From assembly GCF_001315945.1 (NCBI RefSeq), contig NZ_BBBG01000007.1:1-64000 (forward strand): a DNA stretch of 64,000 nucleotides. The letters are read 5' to 3'. Source of the DNA: Methanogenium cariaci JCM 10550. GTDB taxonomy: Archaea; Halobacteriota; Methanomicrobia; Methanomicrobiales; Methanomicrobiaceae. The translations under genes and the position numbers were made by a program. Below are positions 28,827 through 39,849 of the stretch, in pieces. The notes below the pieces were generated by a model. It did no database searches. It saw nothing but the letters and a program-made list of their open reading frames with translations, and was not told the DNA's origin. The stretch's first letter is position 1; each line of letters begins with the position of its first letter.

Positions 28827-29911
28827 CTATACTTTTCTTTTACAATCCCTATTTATTGCATTCATCAAACATGAGCATCTTCCCAAACCTAAAAGTGCCT
28901 CAGGAAGACAAATACAAAATATAAGATTTCATCCATGATATGTTCTCATCATTGCTGGATGGTGACAAACATGGAAAGTGGACGGATCGACGAATATGTA
29001 ATGCTACGCTGATGCGTTCGGGATTGAACCGGAAGAGGTGTGAGCAGATGATACTTACCACCGCCCCCCCCTGGATGATGTCACGATAACTGCATATGTA
29101 ACCAACACCGCCGCCTTTGAATGCAAAGCCAATATGCTGGAAGAGATCCGGGAAGACCTCCACGACCAGATCCGCACCCTACGAGAGGAGGCCTGCGGGA
29201 TGCAGACAGGGACGACAACACGGGCATTGAAACAGTAATCAGGAAGATCATGGCAGGCGATCCCACCCGCAACTCTGACTGTAACTCTGGCTGTGTTCAC
29301 ATGAATAATGAGGTGCATCAGCAGGCCGAAGACACCGCCAGAACCTTGGCGGGCAATGCGAGCAGATGCAGGCACCACAGTCCCTGCTGCACAGGAGACT
29401 GACCGCCCCCCCCGGAAGACCGTAAGACCTACAATGCACTACTCAAGCGGGCCGACCCCCCCGTCACCGCCATTTGTGCACAGCTCATGGTGAGCCGTGG
29501 AGAGTGGATCCTCTGCGGATGAACTCACCGAGTGCACCACCAAGACCAGCAGCGCTGGCGGTCCAGAGACCCCCCCGCCGGAGGAGACGACCCGAACCGA
29601 AGGGTCTGACGATTGAAAGGTGGATATTCAAAAGGGACTCTTCATTAACTGAAGCAGAATGCCAAGAACGGGAAGCCATTTTCCCTCAATCAACACGTTG
29701 TTGAACGGTTGATGGCGTGGGATCAACTAAATAAGACGTTTTCTGTATGAGATTTCTGTCTCATTTTTCTTTTCTGTCGATGTTGAAGTATTGTTGATGA
29801 CTATTGAGAAATATCAAACAGATTCCATAAGGTTGATGTATGGTGCCAAACGAGTCAATTATTAACTTGAATTAATTTTTCATTCAATATCTAACCAAAA
29901 CGGAGTGACGC
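28827..29911. other. Degenerate region upstream of hsdR
   Basis: Fragments in several frames: DDVTITAYVTNTAAFECKAN with EEIREDLHDQIRTLREEA (29060-29240) and ALLKRADPPVTAICAQLMV with SRGEWILCG (29436-29521). The last resembles the tail of the gene at 24689 (NVLIRRGEWAII). C/G tracts near 29065, 29405, 29457 and 29570 break any frame. Likely remnants of a duplicated small-gene cassette; 28894-28904 also matches 11 bp of the att core. About 200 AT-rich bases before hsdR probably hold its promoter. Confidence 0.45.
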
Positions 29912-32774
29912 ATGGATCTCAATGAAAATCAGACGCGGAAACAAAAGATTGATGTCCGGCTCAAAGAGCAGGGCTGGGATGTTGACAGCCGTTCGCATGT
30001 CATCCCGGAGGTTGATACAAAGCAGTCTGATTTCAATGCCTGTGACTACAAGACCGTTGACGAAACGCTCAAGAACGATTTTGAAAGTAAATATGCAGAT
30101 TATCTCCTGCTGGACAGTCTGAGAAATCCTCTTGCTGTAATCGAGGCAAAACGGACATCAAAAGACCCCCCCGAAATCGGTCAAAAGCAGGCCGAACAAT
30201 ATGCCGATGATATCAAACGCCAGACGGGCCGGGATGTCTTCATTTTTCTCACAAACGGATATGAAATAAAGTTCTGGGACAGGCAGCGTTATCCTCCCCC
30301 CCGGATGGTGAACGGGTTCTACGCCCGCAAAGACCTTGAGCGGCTTCGCTTCCAGAATGAACAGGTTCAGCCGGATACACCGAGAGGAGTCAATACCGAT
30401 ATTGTTGACCGCCCGAAGAGTATCGAGAATGTCAAACGGATAGTGGAGCACATCCAGAAGGGCCACAGGAAAGCGTTGATTGTGATGGCTACGGGCACGG
30501 GGGGGAAGACCCGTGTCGCAATGGCAATTATCGATGCTCTCATGCAGGAGAACCGTGCTCACCGGGTGCTCTTCCTTGCAGACAGAAAGGCACTTCGTGA
30601 TCAGGCATGGAACAAAGGGTTTCAGGAGTTCTTCCCGCAGGAGGCGAAGGACAAAATCCTGCACGGGAATTTCAACAAGGAAAAGCGGCTCTATGTCTCC
30701 ACCATCCAGACATTTCAGGAAATTTATACCCAGAAAGATGAAAACGGTCAGTATCTCATCTCACCCGGTGAGTTTGACCTCATCATCTCTGACGAAGCAC
30801 ATCGCAGTATCTATAATAAATGGCGGGATGTCTTCACCTATTTCGATGCCATACAAATTGGGCTGACTGCAACGCCCGCAGACCTTGTTGACCGGGATAC
30901 CTTCCGGTTCTTCGGGTGTGATAACCAGGCACCAACCGCTCTCTACTCATATGAAGAGGCGGTGAAGGACGGTATCCTCTGTGACTTCCGCAAGAATATC
31001 ATGGGTGCTCAGACCCACTTCCAGATTGAAGGGGGGGTGAAGCCCTCAGACCTGAGCGAGACCGAACGGAACCGTCTCATTGAACAGGGCATCGACCCGG
31101 ATGAAATTGATTTTGATGGCTCTGTTCTGGAGAAGAAGATTGCCGTGAAGGGAACGTCTGAAGCAATCGTCCGGGAGTTCATGGATAATTGCCAGATGGA
31201 TGAGACCGGCACCCTTCCTGCAAAGACCATCTTCTTTGCCATATCAAAGAAGCATGCGAACCGCCTTCATGAGGCGTTCAATGACCTCTATCCTGAATAT
31301 AAGGGGGGGAATCTGGCACGCATCATTGTCTCTGAGGACTCCCGTGCACAGGATCTCATCAAAGACTTTGAGAAGGAGTCATTTCCCCGTGTTGCCATCT
31401 CGGTCGATATGCTGGACACCGGCATTGACGTGCCGGAGGTATGCAACCTTGTCTTTGCAAAACCCGTCTTTTCCAAGATCAAATTCTGGCAGATGCTGGG
31501 AAGAGGGACACGGGCGGATTCGGTATGCAAACACCGTGACTGGCTCCCGGACGGGAAGAAGGAGTATTTCAAGGTCTTCGATTTCTGGAATAATTTTGAT
31601 TACTGGAACATGAACCCAGGAGGAGGATAAACGAACCCATTGAAGCGATTACCAGCCGGATCTTTCTCCTGCGGGTCAAACAGCTTGACCACCTGATACA
31701 GGCAGGAGATGAGGAACATGCTGCGGTTATTCGGGCAAAAATCGAGGATGACATCCGTGCTCTCCCGTCAGATTCTGTAAGTGTGCGGGAACACGAGCAG
31801 GAAATACAGAAAGCACTCTCTCCAAAGTTGTGGGACAATGTTGCCATTGACCCGATTGCGTATCTGACATCCCATATGATGCCCCTGATGCGCTACCAGA
31901 TGGGTGTCAATCTCAAGGAAGCGTCCTTTACGATCAAGTCTGAGCGTCTTACGCTTGCTGTCCTAGAAGGAAATGACAGGGAAATAGAACGGCAGAAGAA
32001 CGCCATCGCTGAAATGGTTGACCTTCTCCCGCGTAATCTTGAAAAAGTCCGGCAGAAGGAAGACCAGCTGGATGACGTGCTCTCCCGGTCGTTCTGGAAG
32101 GGTCTTTCGTTCGAGGATACCCGGATGCTTGTGTCTGATATCGCACCGCTGATGAAGTACATGTCAAAGGAAACTCCCCCCCGATGATTGTTATCGACAT
32201 GGGAGATGTGATTGAGAAACGCAGCATCTGGGAGGTGAATGAGGATGCCCCCCCTCCCTATGTCACCGCATTTGTCAAGAAGGTGGAAGAGCGAATCCGC
32301 GAGATGGCGACCGAAGACCCTGTCATCCAAAAGATTGCAAACGATGAAGCCATCACCGAAACCGACCTCACCCGTCTGGAAGAAACCCTCACGGATGCCG
32401 GGGGGGTGAATATCAATGAGGAAGTCCTGCAGAAAGGCTACCGGCAGCCACGGGGGGGGACGCTTGTTGATTTTATCAAATCAGTCCTGGGACTCTACCG
32501 GGCACCCGACCCGAAAAAGAAGATCGATGAAGCGTTCCAGACCTTTATGGCTGAGAACAACAAGCACTACACCGCCGACCAGCTCCACTTCATCAGGACG
32601 ATTCAGACGGTATTTATGCGCAAAAAACACATAGATATGACAGATCTCTGGGACGCTCCGTTCACCAATTTTGGCATCAACGCACCGCTGCCGATGTTTG
32701 ACGAGGGCGACCTCAGGGCGTTCATTGGCATATGCCAGGGACTGGAACAGGAATTGTATGTTGCGGAGGCATGA
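29912..32774 (+). CDS. hsdR: Type I restriction enzyme, R (translocase/nuclease) subunit, frameshifted
   Basis: Motor and nuclease subunit of a type I system, about 954 aa. An N-terminal nuclease domain (YLLLDSLRNPLAVIEAKR with E-x-K) is followed by SF2 helicase motifs: P-loop read as ATGTGGKTRVAMAI (one Gly more than ATGTGKTR), DEAH in LIISDEAHRSIYNKWRD, GLTATP and MLGRGTRAD. A base lost at about 31627 makes an early TAA after NPGG; translation resumes as NEPIEAITSRIFLLRV. The tract near 32180 breaks the frame once more. The C-terminus ends GICQGLEQELYVAEA. Start follows GGAGTGAC. First gene of hsdR-hsdS-hsdM. Confidence 0.92.
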
Positions 32775-32783
32775 GGAGAAGTG

Positions 32784-33972
32784 GTGAAGAAGGAGTTGCC
32801 TGAGGGGTGGGAATGGAAGAGATTGGGGGATATTGGAGTATATATTAATGGCCGCGCTTTCAAGCCTCAGAGTGGACAAAAACTGGCATGCCAATTGTTA
32901 GAATTCAAAATTTAACAAACCAATTTAAAGAATTCAACTATTACAACGGCGAAGCTGATAGTAAATATTTTTTGAAAAATGGAGACATCTTAATATCGTG
33001 GTCTGCCTCTCTGGGCGTGTTCCTTTGGGAACGAGGAGATGCTGTATTGAATCAGCATATTTTCAAAGCTATTCCTGATTTAAATATTGTTGATAAGAAT
33101 TATTTCATTTATGCAATTCGGAATATTCTCGAAGATATGAAAAAATTCAGCCATGGATCAACAATGAAACACATAGTGAAATCAGATTTTGATAACACGA
33201 ATATCCCTATTCCACCCCCCCTCGAAACACAGCGCAAGATTGTTGACATCCTTGAAAAAGCAGAGGCGACTCAACGCCTTCGGGCAGAGGTAGATGCACT
33301 CATACAGAAGCTGGTGCAGAGCGTTTTTCTGGATATGTTTGGTGATCCTGCCTCTAATCCATACACTTGGAAAGAATGTTCCTTCGATAAAATTCTACTT
33401 AAAAGTCCTCAAAATGGACTCTATAAGTCATCCGATTTTTATGGGGGGGATGGAACCCCAATCATGCGAATTGATTCATTTTATGATGGCAAAATATATG
33501 GACTCGAAAATTTAAAGCGTTTGAAATGTTCTGAATCTGAAATAGAGAGATATGGTTTGGTAATTGAAGATATTTTAATTAATCGTGTCAATAGCATAGA
33601 GTACCTTGGAAAATGTGGTTTAATTGAAATTTTGTATGAACCACTGTTTTTGAATCAAACATTATGAGATTGAATATCGATACTGAAATAGCAGATCCTC
33701 GCTACATTACTGCATTATTGTGCACACAATATGTCAGAAACCAAATTATGAGTAAGGCCAAGAAAGCAGTAAATCAAGCTAGTATTAATCAAGGGGGGGA
33801 TGTAAAATCCTTGGAAATTCTGTTGCCACCCATTGAATTACAAAATAACTTTGCAAAAATTATTCAATTAATGGATGTTCTTCACAAGAAAATAATTCAC
33901 TCTGAGAAGAATTCTGCTGATCTTGTGAGGTACCTAATGTCCAAAGCTTTCATTGGAGAATTGACTATATGA
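32784..33972 (+). CDS. hsdS: Type I restriction enzyme, S (specificity) subunit, frameshifted
   Basis: Target-recognition subunit, about 396 aa with two half-domains. ELPEGWEWKRLGDIG opens TRD1; the central conserved region is PIPPPLETQRKIVDILEKAE; TRD2 follows (GDPASNPYTWKECSFD), and the distal conserved region is LLPPIELQNNFAKIIQLM. Lost bases near 32865 (before SEWTKTGMPIVRIQ) and 33642 (giving EPTVFESNIMRLN) break the frame; the tract near 33795 adds a Gly (NQGGDV for NQGDV). GTG 32784 follows GAGGAG. TRDs are AT-rich and vary between strains, so the target cannot be read off. Confidence 0.9.
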
Positions 33973-35497
33973 AACTAGCCCCCCCGAATTAAAATCAAAG
34001 ATTGACACCCTCTGGGATCGCTTCTGGAGCGGCGGGATGTCAAACCCCCTCCAGTCCATCGAACAGATGTCTTACATCATCTTCATGAAGCGGCTGGAGG
34101 ACATGGATGTCGTTGAGCAGAACCGTGCACGGGCACGGGATATCGAATATACGTCCGTCTTCGAGGGAAAGGATGCGTGCCGGTGGTCGAACTGGAAGCA
34201 CTATCCTGCCGAGCAGATGCTCGTGCACGTCCGTGATGTTGTCTTCCCGTTCATCAAGAACCTGCACAGCGAGGAGAAGACACTCTTCACCCGGCAGATG
34301 CGGGATGCAGTCTTCATCATCCCGAAACCGTCCCTCTTGCAGGAGGCGGTTGCCCTTATCGATGAGATGGATATCACCGCCCAGAACCGTGATACACAGG
34401 GCGACATCTACGAGTATCTTCTCTCCCAGCTCTCCACTGCAGGTATGAACGGACAGTTCCGGACACCCCCCCGGCATATCATCCGGATGATGGTGGAACT
34501 GGTTGAACCGGATGTCAATGACCGTATATGTGACCCTGCCTGCGGAACGGCAGGATTCCTGATCAACGCCTATGAATATATCATCCGGAAATACACCAGC
34601 CCCCCCGATATGCTGGAGGTTGACAGTGAGGGCGAATACCACAATCTCATCGGGGGGGATAATATCACTGACCAGCGGCATTGGGAGAAGCTCTGGAGTG
34701 ATACGTTCTATGGATATGATTTTGATTCCACGATGGCCCGCATCTCGCTCATGAACATGATGCTCCACGGGATTAAGGCACCACAGATTGAGCAGAAGGA
34801 TACGCTCTCCAAGCTCTACAATGAGGAGGAGCGGTATTCGGTGGTGCTTGCCAATCCTCCGTTCAAGGGGGGGAGTATCGATAAGAGCGATATCAGTGAC
34901 ATTCTGAGCCTTCCAACGACAAAGACCGAACTTCTGTTTGTGGAACGGATGATTCACCTCCTGACGATTGGCGGGCGGTGTGCGGTGATCGTGCCGGATG
35001 GCGTTGTGTTCGGGAGTTCAAAGGCGCATAAGAAACTCCGGCAGATGCTCCTTGAGGAGAACCAGGTCGAAGGTATTGTCTCCATGCCATCCGGTGTCTT
35101 CAGACCGTATGCAGGGGGGGTTTCCACCGCTGTGCTTATCTTTGCCAAGGGTGGAGCGACTGAGAAGGTCTGGTTCTATGATATGGAGGCAGATGGTTTC
35201 TCACTGGATGACAAACGGACGCTCATTGACGGAAAGGGTGACATCCCTGATATTATTGAGCATTTCAGGGGCCGGAGAGATGAAGTGCCTGAAGACCGGA
35301 AGGGCAAGTGCTTCTATGTGCCGTTTGAGGAGATCAAGGAGAATAATTTCGACCTTTCAATTTCGCGGTACAAAGAGATTGAATATGAAGAGATTGAGTA
35401 TGACCCTCCTGAAGTGATTATTGAGAAGATTGAGGGTATTGAGAAGCAGATATTGGTGAATCTTGATGAGCTGCGGGAATTGTTGAAAAATAGTTGA
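33969..35497 (+). CDS. hsdM: Type I restriction-modification methyltransferase, M subunit, frameshifted near the start
   Basis: N6-adenine methyltransferase, about 509 aa. The ATG at 33969 overlaps the hsdS stop; a C7 tract at about 33979 then hides the first 22 residues (KLAP, ELKSKIDTLWDRFW), so the clean frame begins at MSNPLQSIEQMSYIIFM. The N-terminal recognition domain is followed by SAM motif I DPACGTAGFLINA and catalytic NPPF in VVLANPPFKGG. Several tracts add single Gly or Pro residues. HsdM is last, an order R-S-M unlike the commoner R-M-S or M-S-R. Confidence 0.94.
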
Positions 35498-36008
35498 TTC
35501 CCAATATTTTTTATCATACTTAGGATATCGTCAAAATCCAGTAAACCATGCTATCACTGCCAAAACTGTTCCAATTCCTCTGAAAGCAGCCCCCGCATAT
35601 ACTACATATGAGCCACATGGTGCAGTGTCGCCCTGCATTCAGAACATGGATGTGATATACGACTCGTTGACGGTCTGGATCGTGTAGGGCGACAAGGTCC
35701 TGGCATCAAAGACGACCGGGGGGGTGGGATATGGATGTGTGGTAGTGTCCGCGAAGGTACAGAGTTCCTTATAAGCGAAGGTCTGCCTTTCTAATATATA
35801 ATATCTCACCGAAACAGACACCCTATTTTTCCAGATGGAACTCTGAGACAGACACAAAAATCTAAATCCAAAATCCCAAGGATCATTACTTTGATTTTTA
35901 GTTTTTCTTCCACCAAACCCAATCCAAGAATGCGAAGATAAGGATGTTCAGGGGGAACCGACACTTCACATTGCTAAATGCTATATGCCGATACATAGAC
36001 CACTGATC
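35498..36008. other. Gene-free stretch between hsdM and the Orc1/Cdc6-like gene, 511 bp
   Basis: A 72-codon minus-strand frame (35639-35857) has no recognisable features and a G7 tract inside it; not called as a gene. Likely intergenic, with promoters for the gene at 36009. Confidence 0.45.
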
Positions 36009-36878
36009 ATGGGAATATTCAAGGACAAAACCGTGTTATCCATCCAATACACACCCGAGAAACCCCCCTCGGCAGAGAGGAAGAAATACGTCATATGGCA
36101 ATGGCATTCAAACCTTACACAGCGGGGGGGAGCCACCCCCCCGCAATATCCTCATCTACGGAATGGCAGGGACAGGGAAATCCACGGTGACTGAATATGT
36201 TCTGCGGAAGTATCTCATTGCCCTCAAAGAACAAGACGTCTCCAATGTCAGGGTGGTCAGTCTCACGGTGGACAACTGGCCTGCATCCAAGGTTCTAACC
36301 GGTATTCTCCGGGAACTCAATCCGGATATGCACGTTTCCAGCAGAGGGTATTCTATCCCAGAATATTTTAACATGATTTGGGACACTCTCAACAAACAAG
36401 GACTTTCGATGATACTGGTTCTCGACAAAATTGATCTAATGAAAAAACCTGATATCCTCTACGAATTCTCGCGGGTCGCTGAAGGTGGACACCTCAAAGA
36501 CAATCGGTTTGTGTCCGTTGTGGGGATGCTGAAAAATGTAAGATTTACACACTTCCTCGACCCGGCAATTCTGTCGTCGTTCGGTAGCCTGTCCATGATC
36601 ACCCCCCCTCATACACCAAGGAGCAATTGACTGAAATCCTCGAAGATCGGCGAGTAGCATTCCATGAGGGAGTCCTGGAAGAACCTGTTATTCCGATGTG
36701 TGCTGCATACTCTGCAGAGGCTACTGGCAATGCCAGGGAAGCAATTGATATATTAAGATGTGCAGGAGAAATAGCAGAGAAACAAGGAGAGGATACGGTG
36801 ACACAAGAGCATGTCTTGCTCGCAGTGGAAGAATATGAGTGTGATTTCCCGTCATTCAGCGGAACGGTGGATGCCTGA
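36009..36878 (+). CDS. Orc1/Cdc6-like AAA+ ATPase, short, frameshifted
   Basis: Origin-recognition/helicase-loading ATPase family. Start MGIFKDKTVLSIQYTPEKP; after correction REEEIRHMAMAFKPYTAG, Walker A in YGMAGTGKSTVTEYVL, Walker B in SMILVLDKIDLMKK, and an AAA+ lid (ATGNAREAIDILRCAGEIA). Tracts at 36064-36069, about 36126 and 36138, and 36601 break the frame. Corrected length is about 290 aa, well below the usual 370-420: the C-terminal winged helix that binds origins is missing. An element-borne, possibly truncated copy; initiator function uncertain. Confidence 0.8.
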
Positions 36879-37635
36879 TGCTTACCGAACCACATCTTTT
36901 AGATCTTCCATGAAATTGGGAGTAAAAACCTCGATATGTACCTCAGTAGTTGGCTAAATTTAAGGCCAGCAGACCATTGTGAACGTGAGATAAATTCTTG
37001 CAAATTTACAGTAACATGATTCCAATTATCTTCACAGGAATTGTCTTGCAGGAAGACTAAGGCAGACAACACCGCTGTCAGCCCCCATAGGACTCCACCA
37101 GACGCACCAACCATGCAACACACGGGCCAATCCCGCCCCCCCCTGGCCAACAAAATATACTACACGAACTCTACACTTCGCAAAGGCATCCATGCAGCAC
37201 CACGTGAGAGCCATTTCAGGAGCACGCCCAATTGTTTATCGTCTCACACACAGGAGACAACAGCACGCTGCTAAATCGATGTGAGAGCAATTCACAGATT
37301 CCGTCCGGAAATCGGACGTATGAACGCCCGATAAGAGCAAGTTCAACCACCAGCGCACACAAAAACGTGTGTTCGCCATAGCAGGGATGCAGGGTAATGA
37401 CCATCCGATGAATGAACACACCAATTTCACTCAATCACGCAGCAACACAGGGCGTATAGCGGCACGTGAGTTCATGGCGCCGCATGACATAAGTATCTAT
37501 GAGATTGTAAAAATACGGCAACACAGGCGCAATATGACGACTGAAAACACACGTCAAACATACAAAAAGGGGGGGTGCCAGAATAATTTTCATCCTTCTG
37601 AAAAAAATTAGCGCAACGCACTTCTTTTTCCCATT
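36879..37635. other. Gene-free stretch before attR, 757 bp
   Basis: Short frames here lack any family resemblance. Contains an inverted repeat CGTCCG-GAAAT-CGGACG at 37302-37318 and two near-identical words, GCAACACAGGGCGTAT (37442) and GCAACACAGGCGCAAT (37518). Could hold binding sites for the neighbouring Orc1/Cdc6-like protein or recombinase accessory sites; nothing decisive. Confidence 0.45.
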
Positions 37636-37649
37636 GGGCATTATACTTA
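37636..37649 (+). repeat. Right arm of att-flanking inverted repeat
   Basis: GGGCATTATACTTA, exact reverse complement of 18865-18878, ending 7 bp before the right att core. Confidence 0.75.
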
Positions 37650-37656
37650 GGCGCGG

Positions 37657-37675
37657 AGTGCCTCAGGCCGGATTT
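37657..37675. repeat. attR core (19-bp direct repeat)
   Basis: AGTGCCTCAGGCCGGATTT, identical to 18839-18857, overlapping the 3' end of tRNA-Phe. Integration here leaves the tRNA intact. Confidence 0.93.
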
Positions 37676-37732
37676 GAACCAGCGACAACCAGATCTTCAG
37701 TCTGGCGCTCTCCCAATCTGAGCTACTAAGGC
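37659..37732 (-). tRNA. tRNA-Phe (GAA)
   Basis: 74 nt. Acceptor strand GCCTTAG pairs with CTGAGGC (one G-U), discriminator A, anticodon stem CCAGA/TCTGG around CTGAAGA, T-loop TTCAAAT. CCA is not encoded. The 3' 17 bases serve as the integration site of the 18.8-kb element. Confidence 0.97.
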
Positions 37733-37835
37733 TTGGATATTAAGATTGGTAGCACTTGGATATAATACCATCGATTTGTGTCCGGGTAAGCGAGTCAGGA
37801 TATTTATTCCACCACTTCCAAACTATACCAATATC

Positions 37836-38736
37836 ATGGGGGGGACAAAAAGGGAAACGCAAATTCCGGGAGAGAAAATCTGCTGAAAGCAGTCTCTGAA
37901 CGGAAAACAGAGGTTGTACATCTCTCGCACAACGATCTTGACGCAGCGGGATGTGATGCCGTGCACCGGATGAAATACCCCCCCGATGGCATATTCACCA
38001 TCTGGTCGTCCGTCGGTTCGTTCCCGTCGTTCCTGCGTGACATCGGCGCACTGCCGGGAAAAGGTCACCTCCTCAGCATCTCTGACCTTGGCTACTGCAA
38101 GGATGCGGATAAACTGGTGAAGAAGGCGATAAAGAACGGATGGGAGGTCTGCTGGCGCGACCATCACCGCTGGACGGATGAGGAACTGCTCTCGATTCAA
38201 CATACCGGTGTGACCTGCATGGTGGACACCACACGCTGCGCTGCGGCCGTATGTGCAGGGGATCTTTTGCCGGGGGATAAGACTGCGGAAGAAGTCGCCC
38301 GGGTCGTCTGTGACTACGACCTCTGGAAAAACGAGGATCCCCCCCGTGCAAAATGCTGGGTCAGATCTGTACAAAGCGACGCAATCTGAATCCGGTTCGC
38401 GACCGCCTCGCGAAAGGCATCATCACGGATGACTGGATAGAGGAAGAGTACCAAACGATTGAAAAAGAACGACAGGATGCGATAAAAAAGAGCATCCGGC
38501 GGATGAAGATCATCGAATCCCGCTACAAAATTGCCTTTGCCCCGATGTACGGCTATCCCAGTGAGACCGCCCACGAGATCCGGGATCTCTACCAAACTGA
38601 CATTGAGGTGGTATACGGGACAAACGGCCGGTTTTCCATACGTTCAGCCGTTCCCGTCAGTCACCTCATTGCACGCGAATTCTCCGGCGGCGGACACCCG
38701 CCTGCGGCAGGCGGCACGTTCACCCTGACTTCATAG
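37836..38736 (+). CDS. DHH-family phosphoesterase, frameshifted
   Basis: DHH-DHHA1 phosphodiesterase acting on short RNAs or cyclic nucleotides. Corrected N-terminus: DKKGNANSGRENLLKAV, VVHLSHNDLDAAGCDAV (metal motif), SISDLGYCKDADKLV, CWRDHHRWTDEE (DHH motif). The DHHA1 end has SHLIAREFSGGGHPPAAGG. Tracts at 37838, 37978 and 38340 break or lengthen the frame. ATG at 37836 starts just before the first tract; about 299 aa. It is the first chromosomal gene past tRNA-Phe. Confidence 0.85.
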
Positions 38737-38892
38737 ATAAAGTCTCCCTGTTTTTCCTGAAAAAAGCCGGCTGTTTCGATGAACTGGTTCGGGTTGCGGA
38801 TGCTCTTCCCTGATTACATACACCCATTCTCCTTCTCTTTTTTTGTGCACAATTCATAAAACATAATAGATTTCTCAACAAAAATAGATCTG

Positions 38893-39697
38893 ATGAATCA
38901 CAAAGGATTGGGATTGGTTCTTGTTCTCATCATGGCAGTGACAGTCGCATTTGCCGGCTGCACGTCATCTGATGATACACCTGCAAAACCGCAGGTGAAC
39001 ATCTCGGATAAGACCGTCTACATTGTTGGTATTGACGGGGATTATGCTCCCTACGCGTTTATCGACTCTGATGGAAATGCACAGGGCTTTGATGTCGAGT
39101 CCGTCAAATGGATCGCAGAAAATCAGGGTTTTGACGTAAAAATCCAGCCCATGGCCTGGGACAGCATCATTCCGTCACTCATGAACAACAAGATTGACAT
39201 GGTCTATGCAGGAATGACCATCACCCCCCCGGAGAGAAAAGAACAGGTAGACTTTTCGATTCCCTACTGGATCGTGAACCAGTCGGTTGCCGTGCATGAA
39301 GACTCGGGCTACACCCTTGATGACTTCAAGAACGGCACCCTCGTCATTGGTGCACAGAGCGGTACCACCGGTCAGATATGGATTGAAGAGAATCTCATCG
39401 AAACCGATCTCATGCCCAAGGAGAACCTGAAGGCCACGTACCCGAACTTCCCTCTGGTAGCAGAAGACCTGAAGATCAAGCGCATCGATGCGGCAATCTA
39501 TGACAAACCCCCTATGCTTGAGGCAATCGCCGGAAAGCCCATTGTCATCGTTGGTGAGATCAACACCGGCGAAGAGTATGGTGTGGCCATCCGGAAGGGT
39601 GACACCGAACTCTTAAACACCATGAATGCAGGTATCACCGCACTCATGGCAGACCCCCTACTGGGAAGAACTGAAGACCAAGTACGAAATGGCTTAG
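38893..39697 (+). CDS. ABC transporter substrate-binding lipoprotein, polar amino acid type
   Basis: Family 3 solute-binding protein. Signal MNHKGLGLVLVLIMAVTVAF with lipobox-like FAGCTSS, then GIDGDYAPYAFIDSDGNAQG, PMAWDSIIPSLMNNKIDMVY and GAQSGTTGQIW, which line the amino acid pocket. A C5 run near 39656 (four expected) breaks the last residues; the corrected end is DPYWEELKTKYEMA with a TAG at 39695-39697. About 268 aa. Followed by permease, ATPase and permease on the same strand. Ligand unknown; amino acid inferred from family. Confidence 0.9.
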
Positions 39698-39849
39698 TCG
39701 GAACAGACAGAAAATGGTGGAGGAAAACCACTCCACAACTTCTATTGCATACTACCGCCCAGTATATCCTGTAGGTACATATTCTGCTGTATAGATTCGC
39801 ACAGCGTAGTGAATGTGTTCCGGATTAAACGGGATTTCAAGGGTTTTCA

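Larger units (their letters stand above)
18839..37675. mobile_element. Integrated genetic element in tRNA-Phe, about 18.8 kb
   Basis: Bounded by a 19-bp direct repeat (AGTGCCTCAGGCCGGATTT) at 18839-18857 and 37657-37675. The right copy is the 3' end of an intact tRNA-Phe(GAA); the left copy is an orphan tRNA fragment. A tyrosine recombinase gene starts 57 bp inside the left end. Contents: recombinase, small membrane protein pair, DUF2513, FRG-TPR, wHTH gene, ribbon-helix-helix-like gene, PrimPol-helicase, candidate origin, HsdRSM and an Orc1/Cdc6-like ATPase. Gene-poor, AT-richer stretches and absence of housekeeping genes contrast with both flanks. It could be an integrated plasmid or a provirus; no capsid or terminase gene is visible, so plasmid-like is favoured. 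Confidence 0.93.

Noticed and set aside
37041-37434. Two overlapping frames of about 75 codons before attR
   Set aside because: No composition bias or motif of proteins; the stretch is better described as gene-free.
36879-37635. Origin recognition boxes next to the Orc1/Cdc6-like gene
   Set aside because: Only one short inverted repeat and a loose near-repeat were found, none matching archaeal ORB elements; the iteron cluster at 27614 is a better origin candidate.
18839-37675. A provirus
   Set aside because: Integrase, primase and DUF2513 occur in viruses, but no capsid, portal, terminase or packaging ATPase was recognised; plasmid-like element preferred.
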